DNA from: Candidatus Fluviicola riflensis
GTDB lineage: Bacteria; Bacteroidota; Bacteroidia; Flavobacteriales_D; Crocinitomicaceae
Length of the DNA: 64,000 bases
NCBI GenBank assembly: GCA_002243285.1
Contig: CP022585.1
Location: forward strand, 1,210,001-1,274,000
Direction: 5' to 3'
The position numbers and the translations under genes were made by a program. The number at the start of each line of letters is the position of its first letter. The first letter of the stretch is position 1. Shown in pieces: positions 16,617 to 25,787 of this stretch. The notes below the pieces were generated by a model. It worked only from the letters and a program-made list of their open reading frames with translations. It ran no database searches and was not told where the DNA came from.

Positions 16617-17141
16617 ATGCATTATTGTGAATTCGCAAGTAACCGGCCTGAAGATGATGTACACCGCATTTACCATGATGTTCATTATGGCACACCGATT
16701 GCTGACGACAACGAATTGTTTGGGAGATTCATCCTGGAAATCAACCAGGCAGGGCTTTCGTGGGAATTAATCCTCAAGCGTGAGCCTCATTTCCGTGAAG
16801 CGTTTGATCAGTTTAATATCGAACAAATTGCGTTGTATGATGAGGAAAAAATTACTATCTTGTTGCAGAATGCAGGAATTATTCGCAACAAATTAAAAGT
16901 AAAAGCAGTGATTGCGAATGCACAACAAATTGTACAGATAAAACAGGAATACGGCTCGTTTAAACAATGGTTGGATCAACATTCGCCAAAAAGTTTACCC
17001 GAATGGACGAAACTGTTCAAAAAGACGTTTACATTTGTTGGGAGTGAGATTGTAAATGAGTTTTTGATGAGCACTGGTTATTTACCTGGCGCGCATCGTG
17101 AAACTTGTTTTCGATACATAGAATTAGTACAGACAAAATAG
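16617..17141 (+). CDS. tag: DNA-3-methyladenine glycosylase I
   Basis: 174 aa. The Tag zinc ligands are present: Cys4, His20 (in YHDVHYG), His160 and Cys164 (HRETC). The signature LEINQAGLSWELILKR (40-55) contains the base-recognition Glu and Trp. The enzyme excises 3-methyladenine from alkylated DNA. It is slightly shorter than E. coli Tag (187 aa) but complete at both ends. A beta-barrel gene follows after 7 bases and is probably cotranscribed, although the functions look unrelated. Confidence 0.94.
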   Translation: MHYCEFASNRPEDDVHRIYHDVHYGTPIADDNELFGRFILEINQAGLSWELILKREPHFREAFDQFNIEQIALYDEEKITILLQNAGIIRNKLKVKAVIANAQQIVQIKQEYGSFKQWLDQHSPKSLPEWTKLFKKTFTFVGSEIVNEFLMSTGYLPGAHRETCFRYIELVQTK

Positions 17142-17148
17142 CGATACG

Positions 17149-17805
17149 ATGAAACAAATAGTAGTAATAGGAAGTTTACTCATTTCCGTTTTTGGAATTT
17201 CCCAAACAGGTGTTTCCGGAGGTATTACGATGATCAAGGGGTTTGGAATTCCCAAAGCATACCCGGGCATTCATATCGGGGTTGAGATTCCGCGTGACGA
17301 TGAAGTTTCTTACTTCGGGCGTATTACAACCACACTTTCCAATTATAGTGACGAACCGGGAGTAGCCAATGCCGAAGCGCGTGATTTTATGACTTCACCA
17401 CAAGTGAAACAGGTGAATTATGACGTGAAAATGAATTATACAAACATCGAAGGTGGTACGCGTTATTACCTCGGAAACGGTTATGATTACGGTTGGTCGG
17501 CCTACGGTGGCTCGATGTTTATGTTATCGATCAATTCGATGAAAGCCAAATACCAGGATTTTGATGAGTCTTTGTATGAACTACAGGACGGTTTAACGGA
17601 AAAAGGACGTATTATCGCCTTGAATCTTGGTGTGAATGCCGGAGTCAAAAACCACTTTAGTTTCGGAATGCTTTATTTTGATATGTCACTTGCCTATTCA
17701 TTGTTTGCTATCCCAAGCAACGCACTTGCAAGCCAGGGAAGCCAGAATTTATATACACCATTGACGTTTAGCTTTAACTTAGGCTTTAGAAAAGATTTGT
17801 ATTAG
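17149..17805 (+). CDS. Outer-membrane beta-barrel protein, unknown function
   Basis: 218 aa with a signal peptide (residues 1-19, FGISQ). Alternating amphipathic strands (GGTRYYLGNGYDYGWSAYGGSMFML, LTFSFNLGFRKDLY) and a C-terminal aromatic residue point to a small outer-membrane barrel. No family-specific motif recognised. It lies 7 bases after tag and ahead of a GGGTGA/TCACCC terminator. Confidence 0.7.
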   Translation: MKQIVVIGSLLISVFGISQTGVSGGITMIKGFGIPKAYPGIHIGVEIPRDDEVSYFGRITTTLSNYSDEPGVANAEARDFMTSPQVKQVNYDVKMNYTNIEGGTRYYLGNGYDYGWSAYGGSMFMLSINSMKAKYQDFDESLYELQDGLTEKGRIIALNLGVNAGVKNHFSFGMLYFDMSLAYSLFAIPSNALASQGSQNLYTPLTFSFNLGFRKDLY

Positions 17806-17833
17806 AATAAATTTCCTTTGAAGGAGGATCGAG

Positions 17834-17860
17834 AGGGTGACAAATTGTTCACCCTTTTTT
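17834..17860 (+). terminator. Terminator between the convergent barrel and kinase genes
   Basis: AGGGTGA/TCACCCT stem with a 7-8 nt loop and a run of six T on the plus strand. Confidence 0.82.
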
Positions 17861-17866
17861 ATTTTC

Positions 17867-18751
17867 CTAAAATCCAAACCAATTTCGTTTCTCCATCGCC
17901 AATTTCCAATCGGAAATTACTTCTTCCAGATTCACATAACGTTGATCCATGGCTTCTTTCAGATATGCGTCCATCGTCTCCGGGGGAAGGTAATTCGGTG
18001 GAACACCAAACGAATGTTTCACACATAAACGCTTTAGAATCGGTAAATAACGTTTCGGAATGTCATCGTGATCAGGCAACGGATGCGTTAATTGCAGATT
18101 GGTGGTAATACCTGGATTGGGATGAAGCAAGGGCAGCTTTCCTGTAAACGATTGCCACAATACAATTCCCAATGCAAATAAATCGGTGCGCTGATCTGCA
18201 AGATGAAGCCGGTTTAGCAATAGTTCCGGAGCTGCATATCCCAACGGAAACAATGTACCGCGATGATCAACAGAGTCAGTTCGCATTGCCATCCCGAAAT
18301 CGATCAGGTAAACGTCAAAATTTTCAAGCGTTCCGTTGATTATCAGGTTCGATGGTTTGATATCCAAATGGACTATTTGCTGACGGCTCAATTCCTCAAA
18401 AACAGGTTTTAACTGCTCCAGTAAATGCAACAATACAGCCGGTTTTTGTTTTGATTTAATAGATTTCAAAAATAGGTCGAGCGGAACACCCGAAAAGTGA
18501 TTTTTCACAACCACTAATTCGGTTTCCGTTTCAAAGGTATAGAGCGTTTTGGGAAGTTGTGGATGTTCAAAATCAAAACCTGCTTCGGCGCGTAAACAAA
18601 TTTCGCGGAGTTCATTTCCCGATTTGGCTACCACTTTCATTGTACCCGATTCGCCGGTGAATTTGTCTTCCACCAGGAACACATCGCCGAATTTACGTTG
18701 CTGTTGCCTTCCTAATCGTTGAATAATTCGATACTTCTCTGATGGAATCAT
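17867..18751 (-). CDS. Hanks-type serine/threonine protein kinase at the end of an iron-uptake-like operon
   Basis: 294 aa soluble kinase domain with no transmembrane segment. Visible motifs: a poor glycine loop (GRQQQRKFGDVFLV, 14-27), the VAIK-type lysine in MKVV, the catalytic HLDIKPSNLI, metal-binding IDFG, and AAPE closing the activation segment, which is short. With all catalytic residues present it is likely active. The C terminus (about 250-294) carries no sensor domain. Its ATG lies one base after the stop of the FecA-like receptor (GGAAAG just upstream could be a ribosome-binding site), so it is the last gene of the DUF4856/imelysin/HTTM/receptor operon. A role in regulating uptake is inference from context. 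Confidence 0.88.
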   Translation of the reverse strand: MIPSEKYRIIQRLGRQQQRKFGDVFLVEDKFTGESGTMKVVAKSGNELREICLRAEAGFDFEHPQLPKTLYTFETETELVVVKNHFSGVPLDLFLKSIKSKQKPAVLLHLLEQLKPVFEELSRQQIVHLDIKPSNLIINGTLENFDVYLIDFGMAMRTDSVDHRGTLFPLGYAAPELLLNRLHLADQRTDLFALGIVLWQSFTGKLPLLHPNPGITTNLQLTHPLPDHDDIPKRYLPILKRLCVKHSFGVPPNYLPPETMDAYLKEAMDQRYVNLEEVISDWKLAMEKRNWFGF

Positions 18752-18752
18752 T

Positions 18753-21176
18753 TTACTTTCCTTCGCCTAATTTGAACTGCAAAGTAGTGTAAAAATTGAT
18801 TCCGTCTGATGGTAAAATTCCCGGGCCGGGATAAGCTGTTGCGCGTCGCGTGTAATACGAATTGTTGAGCATGTTGTTCACACCGAATTCAAGCTGAAAA
18901 AACTTTCTGAAAGCATAGCGCGCAGAAAGATCGAGTACAAAATAGGCCGGAATTTCCCCAATCACCGCATCGCCACTTGGTTCAACGGCATTGGAAGCGT
19001 CGGAAAACTGGCTTGAATTGTAAGATCCCTGCAACTGGACATTCCAGCGGTCGTGACGAATTTTCAAACCTGCTCTCAGTAAAACCGGACTGACATATTC
19101 GACGTTCTTGCCCACATAATTACTTTCCTTCGATCGCAGGTATTTGGCATCGATGTACGAAAAATTGACAAACACCGATGAACTGATTTTGGCGCTGTCG
19201 CGGAATGCTTTGATGAAATCGAATTCAACCAGCAATTCCACACCCATATTTACAGCATCGCCGATATTGGTACGCACTTTTTTTACGCCGTTTGTTTGCG
19301 GCGCCAACCCGATTTTGTCGCCATAAAAGAGGTAGAAGGCAGCTGCATCAACATACAGGTATGGAACCACAAATCCGCGCCAACCCAATTCGGTGGTAGA
19401 ACCATATTCATCGCGAATCAACGTATCTACAATGATATTGGGATTGTTGATACGGATGTCGGTGAAATTAACTGCGCGGTAGTTCATGCAGAAATTGGCA
19501 TACAAACTCGACAGTTTTCCGGTTTTGAATGAAGTACCAATTCCGGCCAGCGGAACCGCGCGCGTGAGTTTGTTTTCGTCTTCGATTTTATAAACCGCCA
19601 ACGTGTCAAAGTTGAGCGGATGAATAGAATATTGTTTGTAAAATCCGCTCGAAGCACTGGTGATGTATTCCAAGCGGGCACCGGCATTTACCGTCCAACG
19701 TTTTTTGATAAACCAGATATTTTCTACAAAAGCAGCGGCATTTTGAGAAGGAAATGAAAACGAAGAATTTTCCACATCATCAGGATTCAGGAGTTCGAAA
19801 TCGGCACCGCGACCTGCAGGAGCTGTTCCTTGAATACTGGTTGTTTGTCCCTGGTAATAACGCGCCCCGAAAAGAACTACTCCGATGATAGACGCTTTTT
19901 TCGACACAGAATAACGGTGCAGCAAACGTGCTTCGACTCCGGCGTTTTTAAAATCGCCCTGGATAATTTCACGGTTTCCTCCCGGATCGGCTTGGCTTAT
20001 TTTTCCTAAAAAACCAAGTGAAAGCCGTTGAGAAACCATTCCGAAAGTTCTGATATTGAACCGTGTTGCTTTACTGATTTCCCAATCGTAATGTAACGCC
20101 AGCACATTCCAGTTTACCTTGAACCAGTTGCGGTCGCGGACGCTTTGCAGTGGATCTTCTTCAAATTGCTTGTCTGTTAGCCCGCCGGCTTGTTGCGCCA
20201 GGTACGACATGCGCGTATATTCGAAACGGATATGATGCTTTTCATTGATGTGGTAGCCGATTTGGGCAAATCCCTGGTGTTGTGTGAAATCGCTGTTGAT
20301 GCGGTAACCGTCGCCGGTTTTTAACTGATAATAGGCTTGGTATTCAAACCGGTTTATGGTTCCGCTGATGCGGTTAAACGTTCCCAGGTATCCATAGCTG
20401 CCTACCGTATTCCGTGTGGTAAACTCGAACGCTGAATGCTGGTTCGGTTCTTTCATTACGAAATTCATCAATCCGCCGAATTGTGTACCGTATTGCAGTG
20501 AAGCCGATCCGCGAATGATTTCAATTGAACTCAGAGCTTCCAACGGCGGTGTATAATAGCTTTCCGGATAACCCAACGCGTCAGCGCTGATATCGTAACC
20601 GTTTTGACGCATGTTGAAATTAGCCGCGCGATTCGGACTCAACCCACGTCCGCCGACCCCCATCTGAATACCTGCGCCGTCGCTTTCCCAAATGTTCAAT
20701 CCAGGAACTTTGGCAAACAATTCGCGTGGATTTCCGGTCGATTTTGCGCCACTTTGACCTTCGGTTTGAATAATGGAACTGGTTCCGGTTGCAATCTGAA
20801 CACCTTTAATAGGTGGCAGGTAACCGATATCGAAAAACAACAAACGGCTTTTGATCTCTACTTCCTGCAGGTCGGTTGCCGATTGTTTCAGCTGTAATTT
20901 CGAATCTTGCTGCTGAAATGCTTCAAGGGTCATGAAAACCGTGTCTAATTCCGCCGAAAAAAAAGCGAGCATTGAATTGGAACATGGTAAGGTGAATTTT
21001 CCATCAATATCTGTTTGTCCGACCAAGCTTCCGCAAGAAACGGAAACACCGAATACAGGTTGTTTATCGCTCCCGACGACCGTTCCAGAAACTGTCTGAC
21101 ACCATCCGTCAACAGCCAGCAGCACTGCAACAAGGCTGCTTAAAAGTTTTCCGTATCGTGAAATGTTTCTATCCAT
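18753..21176 (-). CDS. FecA-like TonB-dependent receptor
   Basis: 807 aa. N-terminal signal (about 1-26, DGWCQ), then a short carboxypeptidase-D-like domain (about 28-100). The plug is of the FecA type (about 135-245, with NPRELFAKVPGLNIWES, GVGGRGLSPNRAANFNMRQNG and IEIIRGSASLQYGTQFGG). The barrel ends in YTTLQFKLGEGK. The plug most resembles receptors annotated as ferric dicitrate transporters. The operon with imelysin supports iron or haem uptake; the exact substrate is inference. Its start overlaps the end of the HTTM gene by 37 bases, and the kinase follows after one base, so translation is tightly coupled. Confidence 0.9.
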   Translation of the reverse strand: MDRNISRYGKLLSSLVAVLLAVDGWCQTVSGTVVGSDKQPVFGVSVSCGSLVGQTDIDGKFTLPCSNSMLAFFSAELDTVFMTLEAFQQQDSKLQLKQSATDLQEVEIKSRLLFFDIGYLPPIKGVQIATGTSSIIQTEGQSGAKSTGNPRELFAKVPGLNIWESDGAGIQMGVGGRGLSPNRAANFNMRQNGYDISADALGYPESYYTPPLEALSSIEIIRGSASLQYGTQFGGLMNFVMKEPNQHSAFEFTTRNTVGSYGYLGTFNRISGTINRFEYQAYYQLKTGDGYRINSDFTQHQGFAQIGYHINEKHHIRFEYTRMSYLAQQAGGLTDKQFEEDPLQSVRDRNWFKVNWNVLALHYDWEISKATRFNIRTFGMVSQRLSLGFLGKISQADPGGNREIIQGDFKNAGVEARLLHRYSVSKKASIIGVVLFGARYYQGQTTSIQGTAPAGRGADFELLNPDDVENSSFSFPSQNAAAFVENIWFIKKRWTVNAGARLEYITSASSGFYKQYSIHPLNFDTLAVYKIEDENKLTRAVPLAGIGTSFKTGKLSSLYANFCMNYRAVNFTDIRINNPNIIVDTLIRDEYGSTTELGWRGFVVPYLYVDAAAFYLFYGDKIGLAPQTNGVKKVRTNIGDAVNMGVELLVEFDFIKAFRDSAKISSSVFVNFSYIDAKYLRSKESNYVGKNVEYVSPVLLRAGLKIRHDRWNVQLQGSYNSSQFSDASNAVEPSGDAVIGEIPAYFVLDLSARYAFRKFFQLEFGVNNMLNNSYYTRRATAYPGPGILPSDGINFYTTLQFKLGEGK

Positions 21177-22534
21177 GTTCGGTGTTTCAAAGAGTAGGTT
21201 TCGTTGAGCAAATTTGTTTTACGACTGATAAAGAGCTGATGTGGCCGGCCGTTGAGCGAGACATATACTTCGGCTTCTATTTTCGGGTGTTTCAGATGCA
21301 CCTGTTGTGTGCCATATTGAATCACTGTATCGTTAAATTGTTTACCCAAATGGTGTGCGAATTGCAAAATCATATCAGGCTGTGTTGCGAATTGATCTTC
21401 CTGCGTGGTTGTAAGGTATTGGCTGTTGACGATTTGAATGCTGTTTCCGGTATTGGGATCGACGACATAGAACGTTGCGTAGCCTTCTTTGTGCATAAGC
21501 ATGACGCGCCACGAAAAACGGAATCCTTCTTCGTTCCAGAAAAGGTCGCCCGGATATAGAACAAACCGTAGCGGAACCAAAACCTGGATGGCTAAATAAA
21601 GTCCCAATGCCAACGTAATCACGCGTGTTGATTTCGGAACAGTGTAAGCGTTTTCAGTGGTTGTGTTTCGTTTTCCAAAAAGGTACTTCAAAGCGTTGAG
21701 CCAGCGCTCGTGAAATTCCGGCGAGAAAAAAATCAATGTAGAGAAAATCATCACCCACGGAAAAACACCAATTGGAAACAAGAGCCATGTTACGATGTGA
21801 AAAATGATCACAAAGACATACGCAACGGCCCTTGTTTTGCGAAAACGAAGGAAAAAGGGGATCGTGAGATCGTAAAAACAGCCAAACCAGCTAAATGCAA
21901 ACGCAAGCCATGCGCTGGCAAAAAACGAACCCAGGTATGGCATATCCCGATAGGCCTGCAACCATATTTTAAGCGGTTGTGCGTGGAAAAGCCAATCACT
22001 GTTGAGCTTGGCAATTCCCGCAAAAAAGTAAACCGTACTCAGTTGCAGCTGAATGATGAGAATCGTCCAGGCCGGAACAAGTTGTTTACGCAACGAAGGT
22101 TTGCGATAGGTATCCAGCGAAAAAGAAGCATTTGCAGGAACCCAGCACATCAGGAATGCTACAAGGCTTACAAAATAGTAGTGATTGAGATAATTGCTTT
22201 TGTCGATCAGTTCAATATAGGTGAAACAAACAAAAAACAATATAGCCGAGAATCGGTAGCGAAAACCCAGTAAAATACCGGTTGCTGCCACGACCATCAG
22301 TACAAACGGTGCATACATCCAATTTCCCGGAAGTGGTTTAATCCATTCGAATCCGAGGTAAGGAAAATAAATTTGCGGTGTAATGTACAAATCCTGTACC
22401 CAGCCTTTAGCAATAAATCTTAGAGCACCGAACAGCATCAGCGCGCCGAAAATTATTCTAAACGCTACAAGAGGGGCTATAGAAACCCCTCTGAATAAAT
22501 AGCTGTGTATCCGACGGTTAATCGCCGTCACCAT
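21140..22534 (-). CDS. HTTM / vitamin K-dependent gamma-carboxylase-like membrane protein
   Basis: 464 aa with several transmembrane helices in the first 290 residues and a soluble C-terminal domain. The segment ELIDKSNYLNHYYFVSL (about 108-124) aligns with the human gamma-glutamyl carboxylase region around the catalytic Lys218; here Lys112 and the nearby His118 are kept. The HTTM family is common in bacteria but its reaction there is mostly unknown. In Bacteroidota it recurs beside imelysin and FecA-like receptors, as here. The gene overlaps the imelysin gene upstream (17 bases) and the receptor downstream (37 bases). No classical gamma-carboxylation target (propeptide, Glu-rich Gla domain) is evident in the operon. 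Confidence 0.87.
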   Translation of the reverse strand: MVTAINRRIHSYLFRGVSIAPLVAFRIIFGALMLFGALRFIAKGWVQDLYITPQIYFPYLGFEWIKPLPGNWMYAPFVLMVVAATGILLGFRYRFSAILFFVCFTYIELIDKSNYLNHYYFVSLVAFLMCWVPANASFSLDTYRKPSLRKQLVPAWTILIIQLQLSTVYFFAGIAKLNSDWLFHAQPLKIWLQAYRDMPYLGSFFASAWLAFAFSWFGCFYDLTIPFFLRFRKTRAVAYVFVIIFHIVTWLLFPIGVFPWVMIFSTLIFFSPEFHERWLNALKYLFGKRNTTTENAYTVPKSTRVITLALGLYLAIQVLVPLRFVLYPGDLFWNEEGFRFSWRVMLMHKEGYATFYVVDPNTGNSIQIVNSQYLTTTQEDQFATQPDMILQFAHHLGKQFNDTVIQYGTQQVHLKHPKIEAEVYVSLNGRPHQLFISRKTNLLNETYSLKHRTWIETFHDTENF

Positions 22535-23588
22535 CCTGATAGGTAATCAATACGCCAAAAGCAGCAGCCATATCTGTTTTCAGATACACCACAGTTCCCT
22601 GCATATAATTGTAATAATCCATCAAAGATGAAGGCGAACTGGTCATCATGTCTTCAATTGTTCCCGTCCAGCCTGATTGTTGCGTTTCCAGTGAAGCAAG
22701 CCGCGCATCGATTGTTGAGGATAAATTTCCTCTATCCAATGCATTCAGGTAATCATCAAATCCCTGTCCGTTGCTGCCTGTTAATGATTTTCCAAGAAAA
22801 ACAGCATGAACAGCTTCCATATTGACTTGCAATAAGTTTTTTCCAAATCCTGAACGACGTGCCTCCAAGTAAGCAGGTTGTTGAATTCCCAAACTCTGTG
22901 TACCGATCGGAATGCCTAATTTGGCCGTTTTAGCCAGTTCGAAATCTTTACACAGGTTGTTTACCAGTAGTGAAAACGGGCTGGTAGAAGAAGTGCCTGT
23001 TCCGGCAATAAATGTAGCTCTGTAAGCACCCCAATCACTTACCACCAGGTTCACTTCCGAACGCATTTTAGCAATTACATCGGTTACATAAGCTCTGCGC
23101 GGTGCCGAAGTGGTGAGTTTGTTCAAACAATCAAAGCCGTAAAGCAAAAAGTCGAGTGATTCAAAACCGATGGCGTCTGTGTTTTCAACACTTAATAAAT
23201 TGTAAGTTCCGGCATTGATGTTGTTTTGAATTTGAACGGTATCTGCCGGAAAAGTTCCCAAAGAAGCACCCAAACCTATTGTCATTGCCGGACCTATTTC
23301 TATCAGTTTTACCCTGTGAAAACTCACGTTGGCCGTTTGCCAGTCAGATCTCACGGCATCCAGGGTTGTTTGCGAAGGTGAATTCACAAAGTTATTCCAT
23401 GAATCGGAAAGTGTATTGAGTCGTGTTTGCAGATCGGCATATCCGGGAATAATATAATTATCCGCCAGGTTCGTAAGAATCTCTTCTTTTTTGAATTCCT
23501 CCTTAGTGTCGTCTTCCTCTTTGTCTTTGCAACTACCCATTACTATAATAAGTAACAGGGCTAACGACCAATAACTTGCTTTTTTCAT
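22518..23588 (-). CDS. Imelysin-family lipoprotein
   Basis: 356 aa with a lipobox ending at Cys20 (VMGSC) followed by an acidic stretch (DKEEDD) and a long helical domain. The family motif region reads GFESLDFLLYG (141-151), replacing the GxHxxE of IrpA/ICMP proteins, so a His-based metal site at that position is absent, as in many Bacteroidota members. The C terminus ends in an acidic YQDGDGD tail. Imelysins are iron-regulated periplasmic or surface proteins. The gene sits between DUF4856 (5-base gap) and HTTM (17-base overlap) genes, consistent with a coordinated iron-acquisition system. Confidence 0.9.
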   Translation of the reverse strand: MKKASYWSLALLLIIVMGSCKDKEEDDTKEEFKKEEILTNLADNYIIPGYADLQTRLNTLSDSWNNFVNSPSQTTLDAVRSDWQTANVSFHRVKLIEIGPAMTIGLGASLGTFPADTVQIQNNINAGTYNLLSVENTDAIGFESLDFLLYGFDCLNKLTTSAPRRAYVTDVIAKMRSEVNLVVSDWGAYRATFIAGTGTSSTSPFSLLVNNLCKDFELAKTAKLGIPIGTQSLGIQQPAYLEARRSGFGKNLLQVNMEAVHAVFLGKSLTGSNGQGFDDYLNALDRGNLSSTIDARLASLETQQSGWTGTIEDMMTSSPSSLMDYYNYMQGTVVYLKTDMAAAFGVLITYQDGDGD

Positions 23589-23593
23589 TGGAT

Positions 23594-24730
23594 TTAGTAC
23601 TTAGCGTCGATACTTGCCTTAATGGCATTCAAGTCCTGAACAGTCAGTTCCCAAAAGTTATCACCGAATGCAGCAATTACATCTGCTACTTCCTGTGTGG
23701 TCATATTACGTGTTTCAACCGGTGCATAACGAAGGCAATAAATAAACGCGTATGCTTCAGAAGTAACATGTAGAAATTTGGCATTATCTGTCCCGAAATT
23801 GGCAATTGCCTGATCCAGGTAAGCCATCGCCTGGTATGCAGCAATGTTTTCCCACATTTCACGAATGTTAGCAATAGCTACATCTCTGTCTTCCAGTTTT
23901 AGATTATCAATAGCAGCACGGCCTTTTAGGAAATTATCCATCATGATGGCATTACTGGAAAGTACTGCGTCTTGACTATTGCAATATTTCCCCCAAAAAT
24001 CGGTAGCCGGTGTTGTTGGAAAGTCTACAGGAACGCTAAAATAACCGAAAGCTTCATCCCAGTGATGTTGCATCGTTGTATAATACAATCCATTTGCCGG
24101 ATCAACCGCGGTTGTATTGTCCACATCCATTTTAGCGTCACCGAAATACACATTTAAGGCTTGGTATTCGAACACGGCACCCATGGCGATTTTCTCGATC
24201 AATTGTGCATATTCAATACCGCTGGCAGCAAAAAGATATTTTGAGGCACCAGAAGTAAGTGTTCCGGCCTGACCGTTAGATGCTGTAGCAGCAAAAGAAA
24301 CACTGGCAAGTGCTACCGAATCGAAATAATTTTCAATCAGTGTCTGATCCAATGAAAAACATTTATCCTTTAATTGCTTTGTTGATGTGAAGGAAAAGTT
24401 TCCACCGCCATTTCCGCCGGTATTTGCAAACATATCATCCATGCTTTGCGCAACAATGACGCCATCCTTACCAGATTTCACATACACCATTAGTTCTTTT
24501 AACTGGGTGACACGTTCGCTTTGTCCGCCGTAATCGACAGTCGAATTTCCGGCACCATTGGTGAAGCTATAGGTTGAAGGAACAACATAAGGAGTAGAAT
24601 AACTGCATGGACCTCCGGATTTAGCCGATTCGGAATAGTTCAACGCATTAGGATCGGTACATCCTTCTTTCTTACATCCTGTGGCAGAAACTACTGCAAC
24701 CGCTGCTAAAAGGTAAATGGAAAGTTTCAT
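23594..24730 (-). CDS. DUF4856 lipoprotein, first gene of the imelysin/FecA operon
   Basis: 378 aa. Lipobox ends at Cys19 (SATGC). A GCTDPNALNYSES motif follows, an acidic loop common at the N terminus of Bacteroidota surface lipoproteins. The helical body matches DUF4856 (QHHWDEAFGYFSVP, DNAKFLHVTSEAYAFIYCLRYAP). DUF4856 and imelysin probably share an imelysin-like helical fold and are neighbours in many Bacteroidota. Biochemical role unknown. The leader contains a TACTTTCG promoter-like sequence upstream of the ATG. The divergent gene at 24815 starts 84 bases away. Confidence 0.88.
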   Translation of the reverse strand: MKLSIYLLAAVAVVSATGCKKEGCTDPNALNYSESAKSGGPCSYSTPYVVPSTYSFTNGAGNSTVDYGGQSERVTQLKELMVYVKSGKDGVIVAQSMDDMFANTGGNGGGNFSFTSTKQLKDKCFSLDQTLIENYFDSVALASVSFAATASNGQAGTLTSGASKYLFAASGIEYAQLIEKIAMGAVFEYQALNVYFGDAKMDVDNTTAVDPANGLYYTTMQHHWDEAFGYFSVPVDFPTTPATDFWGKYCNSQDAVLSSNAIMMDNFLKGRAAIDNLKLEDRDVAIANIREMWENIAAYQAMAYLDQAIANFGTDNAKFLHVTSEAYAFIYCLRYAPVETRNMTTQEVADVIAAFGDNFWELTVQDLNAIKASIDAKY

Positions 24731-24802
24731 TATTTAGATTTAATTTAAATTATGTGGCGAAAGTAGTTGGATAGCCTTGTAACGGCAATACCCGAAAAAA
24801 GG

Positions 24803-24810
24803 TATTTTTG
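24803..24810 (+). promoter_or_regulatory. -7 promoter box (TATTTTTG), leaderless start for the GlcNAc-kinase-like gene
   Basis: Exact TAnnTTTG match with four bases to the ATG at 24815. TTG at 24777-24779 is a possible -33 element. Confidence 0.65.
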
Positions 24811-24814
24811 ATCT

Positions 24815-25657
24815 ATGGCAAGTTGGAAATACATTATTGCAGATTCCGGTGGAAGCAATACTTCGTGGGCTTTTTGTAATAACAACACTGTTGTTAAATT
24901 ACTGGAAACAAGAAGTATGCATCCTAAGTTTTTGCATTCATGGACGGAAAATGATTGGCGGTCACTAAAAAAAAAATTGGGAGATGATTTGAGTGGCAGG
25001 TTGTTTTTCTATGGAGCAGGTTGTTCCCAACCAGCAGTTCAGACGACTATGGTTGAACGACTTGTGCGATTCGGATTTGAATCACCGGTTGTTTATCCTG
25101 ACACATTGGGTGCCTGCAGAGCCACTTGCGGGCGGAACAGCGGGGTAGTTGGCATACTTGGTACCGGGTCGGTAATGCTGGAATACGATGGACATCACAT
25201 CACCGGCAGAGTGGGTGGCTATGGAAGTTTGGTGGGTGATGAAGGAAGTGGCTTTTATTTTGCCCGGCTTGTAGTCAGAGATTATTTGACAGCTTCGTCA
25301 AGCATGAGTCCGTTTGTACGAAACCAGCTCAGGGAAGTCATCGGGTCTTCTGCCGAAGTATTGGCACGCTTGGCAGGTCCTGATGCCCAGACCTGGTTAA
25401 ATGAACTCGGAGCGCGATTTAAAGGAATCGATTTATCCTATTACCATTACTGCAATCTCAGCGAATGGCTCGACACATCACTACCTTCTCTAAAAAAGTA
25501 CCCCAAAGTAATATCGGTAATAGGCAGCTACGGATTTTCGCAGCGGGAAATATTAGAACAATTGGTTGATGAACGCTTCATGACCCTTGGTACACTTTGT
25601 AAAAGTCCAATGGAAGGATTGGTCAATTTTCACGCATCCAAATCGGTGAATGCTTGA
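24815..25657 (+). CDS. BadF/BadG-family sugar kinase, N-acetylglucosamine kinase-like
   Basis: 280 aa. The ASKHA-fold phosphate-1 loop DSGGSNTSWAF (10-20), GILGTGSVML (phosphate-2) and GGYGSLVGDEGSG (the GlcNAc-kinase-like signature following the DxG) are clear. The C-terminal VIGSYGFS gives the adenosine-binding motif. The family phosphorylates amino sugars such as N-acetylglucosamine, which would salvage cell-wall sugars; the exact sugar is not provable here. No signal peptide. It is divergent from the DUF4856 operon and predicted leaderless. Confidence 0.85.
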   Translation: MASWKYIIADSGGSNTSWAFCNNNTVVKLLETRSMHPKFLHSWTENDWRSLKKKLGDDLSGRLFFYGAGCSQPAVQTTMVERLVRFGFESPVVYPDTLGACRATCGRNSGVVGILGTGSVMLEYDGHHITGRVGGYGSLVGDEGSGFYFARLVVRDYLTASSSMSPFVRNQLREVIGSSAEVLARLAGPDAQTWLNELGARFKGIDLSYYHYCNLSEWLDTSLPSLKKYPKVISVIGSYGFSQREILEQLVDERFMTLGTLCKSPMEGLVNFHASKSVNA

Positions 25658-25787
25658 AAACCTATACGCTTAAAAATGGCTCTTTTACTTGATAAAGAGT
25701 GGGTTGGTCGAAAAATGTATCGGATTCGTAGAAAAAAGAACAATTGTTTCAGAAATATTTCACAACTTGCGCTAGAGAAAGTGAAGA

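Noticed and set aside
22518..22534. Overlaps in the imelysin/HTTM/FecA operon as sequencing frameshifts
   Set aside because: Each protein is full length with intact ends, and overlaps of 17 and 37 bases are plausible in a tightly packed operon.
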